A stretch of 64,000 bases of DNA from the NCBI GenBank assembly GCA_920105625.2, contig OV050031.1:128062275-128126274 (forward strand), read 5' to 3'. The notes under the pieces were generated by a model. That model made no database searches. It was not told where the DNA came from and was given only the letters and a program-made list of their open reading frames with translations. Positions 41,802 to 53,694 of the stretch are shown one piece after another; position 1 is the stretch's first letter; the number at the start of each line of letters is the position of its first letter. The DNA is from Clusia tigrina. Its lineage: Eukaryota; Arthropoda; Insecta; Diptera; Clusiidae. The position numbers and the translations under genes were made by a program.

Positions 41802-42753
41802 AACGAGAATAAGTAAAATGGGTATAGAGGAGATTTCAAAGGCATTGGCCAGGTTAATACCTGTGTTTAATGGTGCTGCTTCAGAAGATTTAAGGTCAGA
41901 ACTCAGTAGGTTCATTCAAGGTTGTGAGCTTGCAAAGCGGAGTATAAGCCCTGATGAGTTACAGGATTTCTTCGACTGTATTAAGCAAAGGTTTTTTGGA
42001 GATGCATACAACCTTGTGCTGCCAAAACAATTCGCCAGTGTGAACGAGCTTTACGACCTTCTGAAGAGAACCTATTTAAAGACGAGAACTCTGGAAGACA
42101 TATCCCAAGAGATTAGAATCGGGAAACAGCTGGCAGGGGAAGACATACGCGCCTTTGCCAGGCGTTTGGAGTCACTTCGGATGTTGGCACAGGATGTAAT
42201 AAAGAATAAGTACAATGGCGTTGGAGATACAGCACTATTATACAAAGTTGACAAGTCGGTGTTAACAACTTTCGTAGTGGGCCCCCGTAACTCCTCTCTA
42301 AAGATTCATATGCTGAATAGCAGAACAGGAAATCTGGAGGAGCTGGTAGAAGAAGCAATTAGAGCACAAGTCCTCGTGGAACGGAGTACGGCCGGTTTGG
42401 GGGAAATACATATGTTCGAGAATAGACAGGACAGTTTAACTGCCGCTGTCATGGATAGAGAAGGTAGTAATTCCGTCCCAAACATATACAGAGGAGCGTA
42501 TAATCCCGATGTCTCCGACAGCAGAGCCGCGAATCAGAGAAATCCGCACAGGGAGTTTGTACAGAGGGCACCCACATGTTCGTTCTGCCATAAGCCAGGT
42601 CATACAAGGGATGAGTGTATTACACGCAAAAACACGCCCTACTGTATGGAGTGCCAAACATATGGTCATGAGGCAAGCAGACAGTGCCAAATAGATACTA
42701 AATGGTATCGAAGTGGGAGGCAGCCAGTTACGAGGCACCCGGCCCACCCTTGA
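41695..42753 (+). CDS. gag: Gag capsid and zinc-knuckle ORF
   Basis: 352 codons. A helical capsid-like domain (residues ~40-215: ISKALARLIPVFNG, ELSRFIQGCELAKRS, LYDLLKRTYL, EDISQEIRIGKQLAGEDIRAFARRL) has the layout of insect gypsy-group Gag proteins. Two CCHC-type knuckles follow: CSFCHKPGHTRDEC (about 295) and CMECQTYGHEASRQC (about 317). The stop at 42751-42753 is 27 bases before the array junction. Intact, so damage is confined to the lost pol and the frame problem upstream. Confidence 0.65.
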   Translation: MSPSLVKYISDPGEVNLETTQKDNALNAQVLQAIGKTRISKMGIEEISKALARLIPVFNGAASEDLRSELSRFIQGCELAKRSISPDELQDFFDCIKQRFFGDAYNLVLPKQFASVNELYDLLKRTYLKTRTLEDISQEIRIGKQLAGEDIRAFARRLESLRMLAQDVIKNKYNGVGDTALLYKVDKSVLTTFVVGPRNSSLKIHMLNSRTGNLEELVEEAIRAQVLVERSTAGLGEIHMFENRQDSLTAAVMDREGSNSVPNIYRGAYNPDVSDSRAANQRNPHREFVQRAPTCSFCHKPGHTRDECITRKNTPYCMECQTYGHEASRQCQIDTKWYRSGRQPVTRHPAHP

Positions 42754-42780
42754 GGGACAGCAGGGGTAGTAGTCCATGAG

Positions 42781-43611
42781 TTAATTCAATTTCTTATTTT
42801 CATTTTTATTTGCCTCTTCATTTATTTCATTTTTATTTGCCTCTTCATTTGTTTTATTTTTATTTGCCATCCCTCTCGTTATTACTAGGGTTCTTTTGGC
42901 TTTTTCATCAATTTCTTTCGGTTTCATTTCTTTTAGAATGTCCGAGTCAATTTGTATTCTTGACAATGCATCTGCATTTGTATTCATCTTTCCTGTTTTA
43001 TATACTATGTTGAAATCATAGTCACTGAGGTCTAATCTAATTCTGGTCATTTTAGATGAAGGATTTTTATGAGAGAATAGTGATATCAGCGGTCGATGGT
43101 CAGTTACTACCGTGAACTTTTGACCATATAGATAGGGTTTGAAGAAGTTACTTCTCCAATGTATTGCTAGTAGCTCTTTTTCTATTACTGGCTTATTCAA
43201 ATCGTGTTTTTGTAATGATTTGCTAGCATATGATATTGGTAAATCTTGTCCTATTTCGCCTTGGGATAGTACGGCGCCTAATGCATAATTCGATGCATCT
43301 GTAGTTAATATGAAGGGTTTATTAAAATTTGGGTATTGCAATAGTGGTGGGTTTATTAATTTTAGTTTAAGAGTTTCAAAAGATTTTTGGCATTCATCTG
43401 TCCATACAAATTTGGCTGATTTCTTTAGTAAGGAGTTTAAACATTTTGCAATATCTGCAAATTCTGGTATGAATTTTCTATAGTAGTTGCAGAATGCAAC
43501 GAATCTTCTTACTTCGTCTGCGTTTTTCGGTTGAGGGTAATTTTTTACAGTCTCGTATTTTGCTGGGTCAGTTTTGACTCCGTCTTGTGTAAACAAAATA
43601 TAAATATACAA
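42781..43611 (-). pseudogene. Array unit 3: pol (RT thumb, RNase H), truncated
   Basis: Frame with RT end (FCNYYRKFIPEFADIAKCL), RNase H (FILTTDASNYALGAVLSQG; TVVTDHRPLISLF) and a repeated tail of NKNEINEEA-type residues. It breaks off at 42786 about 130 bp before the point where the mariner interrupts units 1 and 2. RNase H is contiguous here, where unit 2 has a frameshift and unit 1 a small deletion. Confidence 0.85.
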
Positions 43612-43897
43612 CTTCTGGTCTCAGAAAATTGCATTTTGCTGCGTTTATTTTAAGTTATGTTGTTTTAGTCTGTCTAGTACTTTGATTAAATTTCGGTTAT
43701 GGTGGTTTAAACTGCATCCATAGATGATTATGTCATCTACATAAAGGAATGCTTCTGAGTCAAGTCCTGAGAGTGCTATTGTTAACATTCTCTGAAAGCT
43801 GTTGGATGAAATTTTTAGTCCGAAAGGTAGTCTTTTAAATTGATAATGTCCATTGGATGTGGAAAAAGCTGTTAATGTGATTGTTGTGATTGTTTTT

Positions 43898-45095
43898 CTA
43901 ATTTTCTAATTTTATTTGACGAAATGAACTGGCCATGACTAATGTTGAAAACCATTTTTCTCTGCCTAACTTGTCTAGAATGTCTTCTAGGAGAGTTAGC
44001 GCGAGTTTATCATTTACTATTTTGTCATTCAGTTTTCTAAAATCAACTACAAGTCTCCATTTCTTTTTGTCAATAGTGTTCTTTTTAGGAACCAGAAGGA
44101 GTGGAGCATTGTATGGGCTGACTGAAGGTTCAAAGATATCCTCTTGTAGCATTTTCTTTACCTGTTCATTCACAATTTCTGTGTGTGTGTGTGGCAGTCT
44201 GTAGTTTTTATTGTAAACGGGGGTGTTGTCATGTATCTTTGTGTTTTGTGTGTAAAAATTGTTTGTCGAAAGTGGTTCCTCTTCAAGATGAAAAACTTTT
44301 TGGTATTGTCTTAGGATATTTATGAGTTGGGTTTTTTGTAATTTCGTCTGTGCAGTTAAAATTTAAAGTTTCAATGATTTTCTGTAGTCTATTTTCATTG
44401 TAATTATCTTGCGTACTGTACTTTAGCATGTCATAATTTTTTAGTGAGTCAGTTTCAAATTGTATGCCGTCTAAAATTACCTCTTTGTTTGTTGTATTTA
44501 GAATTTTTATGTGGGTTATACCACTTTTGGGTGCTATTGAGTTGCTTAGAAATATGCCTTCTTTTAATTCTTTATTTAGAATTATTTTGTCTTCATTTAT
44601 GTTTAATTTTAAGGCTTGTATTATTTCTGTTCTTGCTGGTATTTTTATTTTTTGAGTATCGTGAGATTTAGTGTGCATGGGTATAATTAATGTTTGTTTG
44701 TTTACGTACGCGGAAATTGTAAACGTTTCATAATCGATTTTACATATATATTTTTCAAAAAAATCCCTACCTAGAATGCCATCTGTTTCTATTGGAAATG
44801 TTTTGTTTACTAATTGGAAAGGGTGGTTGCAAGATTTTTCTCCAATATCCAATTGTAATTCTATTTGACCTTCAGAATTTACCTCTTCGTTTGTTATGCC
44901 TGTTAATTTGCATTTGTCATCAGGAAAGTATTCGTGGTTTTCTAATTTGCAATTTATTTTGCATAATGAGATGTCGGCACCTGTGTCTATAAAAAAAGTA
45001 ATTTTTTGCTTTTTGTGTGTCAGCGTGACGAAATTTGTGTGGTTATCCGAGATTTTATACACATTTAATTTGGGCTGTCCAGAATGGTTATGCAT
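43898..45095 (-). pseudogene. Array unit 3: protease and start of RT
   Basis: Frame 45095-44283 carries the retropepsin active site FFIDTGADISLCK (about residue 35) and ILGRDFF. It is lost by a frameshift at about 44340, in a run of T. The RT start appears in 44173-43898 (FEPSVSPYNAPLLLVPKKN, WRLVVDFRKLND), then decays. The RT active site (LYVDDIIIYG) is readable in the DNA near 43725-43750. The same arrangement occurs in all three units. Confidence 0.85.
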
Positions 45096-46040
45096 TCTGG
45101 GCCTTGTTCGTTTCCCGCATCGTGTATCATGTTTATGCGGCGGTTTCTGTTTGAGTTGTAATTGTTGTTGTTGTTCTGCTGTCTGCCTTGTGAGTTGTAG
45201 CTGTTGTTGTGTCTGAAGTTGTTATTATTTTGATTATTGTGATATGTGTTGTTGTAGTTATTGTTTCTTTGACTGTAATTTGTATTGCTACGGTTATTGT
45301 TTCTGTTGTTTGCATGGTTAGTGTTGTTGTAGTTATTTTTGTCATAGCGTCTGCTGAAATTTTGTCGTGTGTTGTTTGTGTATTGTGGAGAAGGGTTGAA
45401 TGAATTGTATTTGCGCGGTGCGTTAAAATTGGACCTTGTACCTTGTGAGTTGAATGAATTATGTCTTACTTGCATCAGCTGTGATGTGTTGGGCATTATT
45501 CTAGATTCGCTCTCAAGTTCAAGTGCCAATTCTGTTGCTTCTGCTAGATCTTTTGGTCTTGCCGCAAAAAGTGTCGCTTTGTAATTCTCATTCAGTCCTT
45601 TGCTAACTTGTTGTTTGTTTTTGTTATTACGTTCTTTTCTGCTTGTGTAGCTGTCCCTCCTAAATTGTGTATGTTAATTCTGTTTAAACTTTCTATTATT
45701 GTCAGAATTTTTTCTTTGTACGAGTTGATTCCTGAATTCCTTTGTTGTAGATTAGTTAGTCTAGCTTGTAGCTGTGATATTGTTGTCGCGTCTTTGTACC
45801 TCTGTTGTAGTGAGTGGTAAGTGTATTTAAGTCTTCTGGTTTTGTGTAACCTCCTATTGCTGTTCTTACATTGGCAGATAATTTGGCATGGTAGATATAC
45901 TCTAGTAAATCTGTCTGTCCTGAATCGTTGAGTGATTTGTTTATCAGCTCAGCGGTGATTATGAAACTATCTAATTCTCTGAAGGTGCCCGTAAATGTGG
46001 TTAGAGATTTTGATGCCGTTTCTATGCTAAAAGATGCCAT
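45065..46040 (-). pseudogene. Array unit 3: gag
   Basis: Start MASFSIETASKSL at 46040 leads into a capsid N-terminus (FRELDSFIITAELINKSLND, LLEYIYHAKLSANVRTAIGGYTKPEDL). After a frameshift (45756) a continuation is readable, and the frame 45529-45065 encodes an Asn/Tyr/Arg-rich tail (runs such as NNYNNTNHANNRNN) that replaces zinc knuckles as the likely RNA-binding part. The tail overlaps the protease frame at 45065-45095. Confidence 0.8.
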
Positions 46041-47145
46041 GTTGTCTATTGGTTCAGACTCTTCTGTTAATTGTTTTAATAAAATAGTTTTTATATATAC
46101 TGGTGTTTTGTCATAAAATTGTTTTCTATTTCTTAAAGTTTAAGCTCAAAATGTATTTCATTTTTTCTGATTTTACATAAAGATTTTTTTTGTTGTTTAC
46201 GTCCCCATTATAATTTTTAACCTATTTTGCTTTTGCCGCAGTACATTTTTGGGAAGTTGGAGTTATATTAATTTTATAATTTTTAGTTTTCTAATGCTTT
46301 TGTTTCATTTCAATACAAATATGAATTATTACTAATACATAATATAAGCTGTTGATTAACATTATAAATCAATATCAAATTTTAATTCAATTACTCGTAG
46401 TAGTCGTACTTTAATATGATTGTTTGTTTTCTCTATTCTTCTTCCTTTTTCTCCAATTATTTTATCACTGCATCTCGTTTTCTCTCTTCGTCTTCTTTTC
46501 TATCTGTTGCTTCTTCTCTATATGGTTCTTTTTCTCCTTGACTTCATCTTTGCTCTCTCCTTCGTCATTTTTCCAATTCTTGAGCCAGTCTGCGTCAGTT
46601 GCTCCTTCTTTTTAATTTGTCGCCTCTTGTTCTCTTCGATTGCGGGTCACAGTTGATAATCTTTGATGGGACATAAGCTGGAAATGCATGGTAGTTGGCA
46701 CGTATTCTTACATATACAGGAATATTGGTCCACCGTTCCTGGATAATTTTCAGGATCTTCTTCAGGCTATTCATCGATTGCGATTGCTAATTCTTTAATA
46801 TAGGGTTTGATGTAAGGTTGATGTTAGTTGTAGCAGGATCTGTTGCTGGATTTGTGGCTACTTTTCAGTTTAGTTCCGGGTCAGTTGCAGGATCGCCATG
46901 TAGGGTAATATAAAGTTAGGCTGGCAGGATCGCGTTGTAGGGTAATATACGTGTGTTGATGAGGGTTGAATCAATATCAATTGCGTTGGCCTTGCAAGAT
47001 CGGCTTACGCATCGATTGCAGGTTTCACACAACGTATGAATGCAATGATATACAGAAACCTAGTGCGAAGCGGAATGTCGCCCTCAGTAGAGATTGTAAC
47101 CGGCAGAGTTTGCCGTTGGTTACGCTATTGTTTGGTGCTGTACTG
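46041..47145 (-). other. Array unit 3: 5' untranslated region
   Basis: Between gag and LTR C, no credible frame. On the - strand the motif gatcctgc recurs near 46842, 46890 and 46930, one copy as tggcgatcctgcaactga, which could be part of a primer site, but its distance from the LTR argues against that. Unit 2 has the same region (53695-54800). Unit 1 lacks ~545 bp of it. Confidence 0.6.
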
Positions 47146-47398
47146 TGTAACTAAGCCTAGTTAAGAGCACCGAGAGAAGAAATCAGAAATCTAATGCAGG
47201 ATTGCAGTTTTAGAAGTTCAGATTAATTCTGGTTTATTTGGTGGCTCGCTGGCCCTTTTATATTATTAAATTCTTATTGTTTTCTTATTCTAACTAACAT
47301 AAAATATATCTATCTTATTTCCACTAGTTACAAATCATATTCCCGACGTGCTTATGACGATGTGTGGTCGTCAGTGTACACTTGTGTGGGACACTACA
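47146..47398 (-). repeat. LTR C (internally deleted, ~253 bp)
   Basis: Same ends as LTRs A and B, but ~250 bp of U3 are missing: sequence jumps from tattcccga to cgtgcttatgacg at 47346. It retains the TATA-like segment on the - strand (complement of ccttttatatta, about 47253-47264). Confidence 0.85.
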
Positions 47399-49022
47399 CC
47401 CTCACCCTTAAGAGAAAAATTAGGGGTGTTAGCGAATAATTTTTCTGGAAATATGGTTTGTGTTGTATTACAATTGTCTTATGTTATGGATATGTTAGAT
47501 TATTTTCATATTTTCTAATAATTGGTATTGTTTGTTTATAAATTGTTTCTTATTATTATAGTTACATTGTAGCGTATTTAATTATATAGTTAAAATAACA
47601 AATTATGTAGTTTTGATATAATTACATATACTTATGATTACTAATTACATTGTTTTGATTACATATTGTGATAGTTTTAATTATAAATCTTATTGTATAA
47701 ATTTAAATTACATTGTATGGCTTTAATTGATTATTATGTACTTTCTTAGGTGTACCATTATATTCTATTAATGAATTTACTCCTAACTTATCAAGTATTT
47801 TATATGGTCCTTTATATGGATTCATATTCATTTTCCTATTTTCTGCTTTTAATAGAACTAAATCTCCTATTTCTACATTAAGTGTATTCGTATTAGTTTT
47901 TGAGTCAGTTAGTGTACGTTTTTGTTTTGCTTTCATTAGCATTTGTTTTGCCTTTTCGAGGGCATAGCGTAATCTCGCTTTTAGCTCGTTGGCGTAATTT
48001 TCAAAGTTGTAAATTTTTGTGTTACTTTCTATTACTTCATTGGGTAAACCTGGAAGTTTCCCATATATTAATTCATATGGCGTGTAGCCCGTGTCAACAT
48101 GTGGCATTGTGTTGTAAGTGAAAGTGAAGTAGGAAATCCACTTATCCCATTCGTCGTCGTTTGTCGATGTCAGTAGGAATTCATTCAAAACTCTGTGGTT
48201 GCGTTCTAGTGAGCCTATCGTTTGGTGGTGGTACGGTGTCGAAAATTTTTGTTGTATTTTGAGCAGTGCACATATGTTTGCCATTAGCTCGTTTGTAATT
48301 CTGTCCCGTTATCAGATTTAAGAATTTTGAAGTGTCCGTATTTGAGTATAAATTGTTCAACTAATGTTTTGGCTGTTGTGTGAGCGTCTTTTGTTATCAT
48401 TGGATGTGCCATTACGAACTTTGTCAGCTCGCACTGCATGGCCAGTATGTAGCGGTATTCGTTTGAAATTTTTAGTGGTCCTACGGTGTCAATTGATATG
48501 ACTTCGAAACTTGTGTCTTGTTTGTTTACACTTCACGCACGTGTCACAGTTGGATACGAATTTCTTTACCATTTGGTTCATATATTTCCAAATGTATCTT
48601 TGTTTTAATTTGAGTAGAGTTTTTCTTACTCCGGGATGTCCTGTTTTGTGACATTCATCTATTAGTTTGTATTTTAAAATATCCTCCGCTATTCTCTTTG
48701 GAGGTATATAAATTAATATTTTTAGGTGAGGACTTTTGCTATTCATTTTTATTTTTGCGTACGCTACTTTAAATTCTTCTTTTGTATATATTTTGAATAT
48801 TTCATCATTTTTTGCAATTGCTAATTCATTAATTTATTCTTTCTTTGTTTTGGATATCAATTTCCTCAGAATCGAGTCTAGTCTCGCTGATTTATCATTG
48901 ATTCCTGCATGCTTTATATTTTCATTTATATTTTTATTTTTAGGTCGGAGCTTCTTCAGAGTCGAATCTTGATTCGGTGAATTATCGCTTTCGCCTATGT
49001 GCACAATATCATTTTTTATATA
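47399..49022 (-). pseudogene. Array unit 2: integrase and 3' region
   Basis: Read right to left from the mariner. First is a Lys-rich linker (49088-48834, partly in the mariner end), then the HHCC zinc domain in 48746-48489 (HKTGHPGVRKTLLKLKQRYIW...CDTCVKCK). The catalytic core is disrupted at 48480-48290, and the C-terminal region is in 48284-47703 (FSTPYHHQTIGSLERNHRVLNEFL with the catalytic Glu, YTPYELIYGKLPG, NPYKGPYKILDKLG). About 300 bp of AT-rich 3' sequence and a polypurine tract AAGGGTGAGGG (complement of 47399-47409) precede LTR C. Confidence 0.85.
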
Positions 49023-50326
49023 AAGGGTCCGCCAAATAACTTTTTTTTTTGAAAATTCTATAAAAAAAACCACTGGATATTTTCTCAAATTTCTTTTTTT
49101 ATTTGAAAGTACAATCCTTCCGGTTAATAATGGAAAATAATTTCATTCAAATGGCTGCCTCGGCTGGCCATGTAGTAGCCTACACGATCGGTCCAATTTT
49201 TAAGCACATTATCGATTGTGTGCAGCTGTATTTGACGAATGGCTTCACGAATATTGTCCTTTAAAGTGTCAATTGTCACTGGCTTGTCGGCGTAACACTT
49301 ATCTTTGAGGGCACCCCACAAATAATAGTCCAACGGTATCAAATCGCAGCTCCGAGGTGGCCAAACGACATCAGCTCTGCGGCTGATAAAGCGATCTTCA
49401 AAAACAGGGCGCAAAACATCGAGTGTAGCTTCGGCTGTGTGTCACGTAGCGCCGTCCTGTTGAAACCAAATGTTGCCAATATCCTCCTCTTCAATTTTTG
49501 TGAACAAAAATTCGTTCAACATGGCCCGATAACGATCGTCATTGACTGTAACGGCCACTCCTTGCTCATTTTCGAAGAAAAATGGCCCAATTATGCCTCT
49601 GGACCAAAATCCGCACCAAACAGTGACTCGTTTTGGGTGCATCGGCTTTTCAATGTATGCGTGCGGGTTTTCTGTGCCCCAAATGCGACAATTTTGCTTG
49701 TTTACATACCCGCCAAGATTAAAATGAGCTTCATCTGAAAAGATGATTTTTTTTGGCAAAATCGGCATCTTCTGTAAGTCGATCGCGGGCCCACTTAGCG
49801 AAGCGAAAACGCATTGGATGGTCAGTTGGCTTCAACTCCTGAACCAATTGGACTTTGTGTTGCGTCATACCAAGGTCTTTATGCAAAATTCGTCTCAATG
49901 ATGTCTCCGAAATGTTCAATTGTTGAGAACGACGGTGAATTGATGTTGATGGCGCTTCACGCACACTTTCTGCCACAGCAGCAATATTCTCGGGTGTACG
50001 CACTGTTTTTGGCTTTTCACGCTTTGGTTTATCGATGAGGATGCCAGTTTCCTGCACTTTTTTCACAAGATAACGAACATACGGAGCTGACGGTGCTTCT
50101 CTTCTTCCAAAATCCGTACGCAATTTTCGCACACATTCTGCAACATTACCATGATTTTCAAAGTAATGTCGCAATATTTCCCAGCGTTGTTCAAGCATAT
50201 ACACAACCATATTCGTTCAGCGGAAGGATAAAACTAATCATCTGTCAAATCAGGCATGAGTTAAGTGTTACCATTCATGGAATAAGCACTAGTTGACAAA
50301 AAAAAAACGTTAGATGGCGGACCCGT
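49023..50326 (-). mobile_element. DD41D mariner in array unit 2 (1304 bp)
   Basis: Terminal repeats aagggtccgccaaataac and the complement of gttagatggcggacccgt, flanked by TA (49021-49022 and 50327-50328). It interrupts pol between RNase H and integrase. The copy in unit 1 (56915-58217) is at exactly the same place and nearly identical, so it was copied with the array. Confidence 0.95.
49124..50210 (-). pseudogene. DD41D mariner transposase (unit 2)
   Basis: Frame 50210-49731: start MVVYMLEQRWEILRHYFENHGN, helix-turn-helix, then PENIAAVAESVREAPSTS and LNISETSLRRILHKDLGM. Frame 49768-49442 (one frameshift): first Asp IIFSDEAHFNLGGYVNKQN, WCGFWSRGIIGPFFF and second Asp WFQQDGAT. A second shift leads to 49414-49124 with WPPRSCDLIPLDYYLWG, where the third Asp is 41 residues after the second. 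Ends at GSHLNEIIFHY. Two frameshifts; otherwise complete (~345 residues). It is related to, but distinct from, the deleted element at 25425. Confidence 0.9.
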
Positions 50327-50328
50327 TA

Positions 50329-51587
50329 TATATTCATTTTTTCAAAGCTTTGATTTTTCTTGTCGACATTAAATTTTAATTTTTTAATATTCTTGACGTC
50401 ATTTATTGAAGTACATTCCCATATTTGAAGGTGATCAGTCTCCTGAGATATGCAATTTCTCAATTTCTTATTTTCATTTTTATTTGCCTCTTCATTTATT
50501 TCATTTTTATTTGCCTCTTCATTTGTTTTATTTTTATTTGCCATCCCTCTCGTTATTACTACGGGTCTTTTGGCTTTTTCATCAATTTCTTTCGGTATCA
50601 TTTCTTTTAGAATGTCCGAGTCAATTTGTATTCTTGACAATGCATCTGCATTTGTATTCATCTTTCCTATTTTATATACTATGTTGAAATCATAGTCACT
50701 GAGGTCTAATCTAATTCTGGTCATTTTAGATGAAGGGTTTTTATGAGAGAATAGTGATATCAGCGGTCGATGGTCAGTTACTACCGTGAACTTTTGGCCA
50801 TATAGATAGGGTTTGAAGAAGTTAATACTCCAATGTATTTCTAGTAGCTCTTTTCTATTACTGGCTTATTCAAATCGTGTTTTTGTAATGATTTGCTAGC
50901 ATATGATATTGGTAAATCTTGTCCTATTTCGCCTTGGGATAGTACGGCGCCTAATGCATAATTCGATGCATCTGTAGTTAATATGAAGGGTTTATTAAAA
51001 TTTGGGTATTGCAATAGTGGTGGGTTAATTAATTTTAGTTTAAGAGTTTCAAAAGATTTTTGGCATTCATCTGTCCATACAAATTTGGCTGATTTCTTTA
51101 GTAAGGAGTTTAAACATTTTGCAATATCTGCAAATTCTGGTATGAATTTTCTATAGTAGTTGCAGAATGCAACGAATCTTCTTACTTCGTCTGCGTTTTT
51201 CGGTTGAGGGTAATTTTTTACAGTCTCGTATTTTGCTGGGTCAGTTTTGACTCCGTCTTGTGTAATCAAAATATAAATATACGACTTCTGGTCTCAGAAA
51301 GTTGCATTTTGCTGCGTTTAATTTTAAGTTATGTTGTCTAGTACTTTGATTAAATGTCAGTTATGGTGGTTTAAACTGCATCCATAGATGATTATGTCAT
51401 CTACATAAAGGAATGCTTCTGAGTGAAGTCCTGAGAGTGCTATTGTTAACATTCTCTGAAAGCTGTTGGATGAAATATTTAGTCCGAAAGGTAGTCTTTT
51501 AAATTTATAATGTCCATTGGATGTGGAAAAAGCTGTTAATGGTCGTGATTGTTTTTCTAATTTTATTTGATGAAATGAACTGGTCAT
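50329..51587 (-). pseudogene. Array unit 2: RT palm/thumb and RNase H
   Basis: RT active site in 51587-51357 (PFGLNISSNSFQRML, FLYVDDIIIYG). An insertion or frame break follows near 51270-51330. RT thumb and RNase H first half are in 51269-50841 (FILTTDASNYALGAVLSQ). A frameshift at 50850 (missing bases in the aattcta/agctctttt region) precedes the remainder (50724-50329), which ends inside the mariner boundary. Confidence 0.85.
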
Positions 51588-52749
51588 GACTACGGTTGAA
51601 AAACATTTTGCTCTGCCTAACTTTTTTTTTTAGAATGTCTTCTAGGCGAGTTAGCGCGAATTTATCATTTACTATTTTGTCATTCAGTTTTCTAAAATCA
51701 ACTACAAGTCTCCATTTCTTTTTGTCAATAGTGTTCTTTTTAGGAACCAGAAGGAGTGGAGCATTGTATGGGCTGACTGAAGGTTCAAAGATATCCTCTT
51801 GTAGCATTTTCTTTACCTGTTCATTCACAATTTCTGTGTGTGTGTGTGGCAGTCTGTAGTTTTTAATGTAAACGGGGGTGTTGTCATGTATCTTTGTGTT
51901 TTGTGTGTAAAAATTGTTTGTCGAAAGTGGTTCCTCTTCAAGATGAAAAACTTTTTGGTATTGTCTTAGGATGTTTATGAGTTGGGTTTTTGTAATGTCG
52001 TCTGTGCAGTTAAAATTTAAAGTTTCAATGATTTTCTGTAGTCTATTTTCATTGTAATTATCTTGCGTACTGTACTTTAGCATGTCATAATTTTTTAGTG
52101 AGTCAGTTTCAAATTGTATGCCGTCTAAAATTACCCCTTTGTTTGTTGTATTTAGAATTTTTATGTGGGTTATACCACTTTTGGGTGCTATTGAGTTGCT
52201 TAGAAATATGCCTTCTTTTAATTCTTTATTTAGAATTATTTTGTCTTCATTTATGTTTAATTTTAAGGCTTGTATTATTTCTGTTCTTGCTGGTATTTTT
52301 ATTTTTTGAGTATCGTGAGATTTAGTGTGCATGGGTATAATTAATGTTTGTTTGTTTACGTACGCGGAAATTGTAAACGTTTCATAATCGATTTTACATA
52401 TATATTTTTCAAAAAAATCCCTACCTAGAATGCCATCTGTTTCTATTGGAAATGTTTTGTTTACTAATTGGAAAGGGTGGTTGCAAGATTTTTCTCCAAT
52501 ATCCAATTGTAATTCTATTTGACCTTCAGAATTTACCTCTTCGTTTGTTATGCCTGTTAATTTGCATTTGTCATCAGGAAAGTATTCGTGGTTTTCTAAT
52601 TTGCAATTTATTTTGCATAATGAGATGTCGGCACCTGTGTCTATAAAAAAAGTAATTTTTTGCTTTTTGTGTGTCAGCGTGACGAAATTTGTGTGGTTAT
52701 CCGAGATTTTATACACATTTAATTTGGGCTGTCCAGAATGGTTATGCAT
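51505..52749 (-). pseudogene. Array unit 2: protease and start of RT
   Basis: A 414-codon frame with retropepsin FFIDTGADISLCK, GILGRDFF, then unbroken into RT (FEPSVSPYNAPLLLVPKKN, WRLVVDFRKLNDKI). It ends in a frameshift at a T10 run near 51625 (LEDILKKKVRQ). It keeps the protease-RT connection that unit 3 lost. Confidence 0.88.
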
Positions 52750-53694
52750 TCTGGGCCTTGTTCGTTTCCCGCATCGTGTATCATGTTTATGCGGCGGTTT
52801 CTGTTTGAGTTGTAATTGTTGTTGTTGTTCTGCTGTCTGCCTTGTGAGTTGTAGCTGTTGTTGTGTCTGAAGTTGTTATTATTTTGATTATTGTGATATG
52901 TGTTGTTGTAGTTATTGTTTCTTTGACTGTAATTTGTATTGCTACGGTTATTGTTTCTGTTGTTTGCATGGTTAGTGTTGTTGTAGTTATTTTTGTCATA
53001 GCGTCTGCTGAAATTTTGTCGTGTGTTGTTTGTGTATTGTGGAGAAGGGTTGAATGAATTGTATTTGCGCGGTGCGTTAAAATTGGACCTTGTACCTTGT
53101 GAGTTGAATGAATTATGTCTTACTTGCATCAGCTGTGATGTGTTGGGCATTATTCTAGATTCGCTCTCAAGTTCAAGTGCCAATTCTGTTGCTTCTGCTA
53201 GATCTTTTGGTCTTGCCGCAAAAATTGTCGCTTTGTAATTCTCATTCAGTCCTTTGCTAACTTGTTGTTTGTTTTTGTTATTACGTTCTTTTCTGCTTGT
53301 GTAGCTGTCCCTCCTAAATTGTGTATGTTAATTCTGTTTAAACTTTCTATTATTGTCAGAATTTTTTCTTTGTACGAGTTGATTCCTGAATTCCTTTGTT
53401 GTAGATTAGTTAGTCTAGCTTGTAGCTGTGGTATTGTTGTCGCGTCTTTGTACCTCTGTTGTAGTGAGTGGTAAGTGTATTTAAGTCTTCTGGTTTTGTG
53501 TAACCTCCTATTGCTGTTCTTACATTGGCAGATAATTTGGCATGGTAGATATACTCTAGTAAATCTCTCTGTCCTGAATCGTTGAGTGATTTGTTTATCA
53601 GCTCAGCGGTGATTATGAAACTATCTAATTCTCTGAAGTTGCCCGTAAATGTGGTTAGGGATTTTGATGCCGTTTCTATGCTAAAAGATGCCAT
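52719..53694 (-). pseudogene. Array unit 2: gag
   Basis: Same organisation as unit 3: capsid start at 53694 (MASFSIETASKSL), frame break at 53410, and an Asn-rich tail in 53183-52719. Only scattered substitutions separate the copies (for example GQRDLL here, GQTDLL in units 1 and 3). Confidence 0.8.

Larger units (their letters stand above)
40727..42780 (+). mobile_element. Gag-coding part of an LTR element (pol missing)
   Basis: Two overlapping frames (40860-41801 and 41695-42753) encode a coiled-coil protein and a capsid plus zinc-knuckle region. It is cut at 42780, where the tandem gypsy array begins on the opposite strand. An env-like region in the same + orientation starts at 62580 on the other side of the array, so both may be halves of one gag-pol-env element whose pol was replaced. 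Confidence 0.55.

Noticed and set aside
44444..46656. Hydrophobic + strand frames such as 44444-44671, 45065-45216 and 46420-46656 (and the copies at 52098-54311 and 59933-62107), which look like membrane proteins
   Set aside because: They are antisense to gag/pol or lie in T/C-rich 5' untranslated sequence; Leu/Phe/Cys richness comes from the complement of Asn/Lys-rich coding.
46840..46945. Repeated gatcctgc motifs as the primer binding site of the array element
   Set aside because: They lie 200-300 bp from the LTR edge, whereas primer sites abut the LTR; not convincing.
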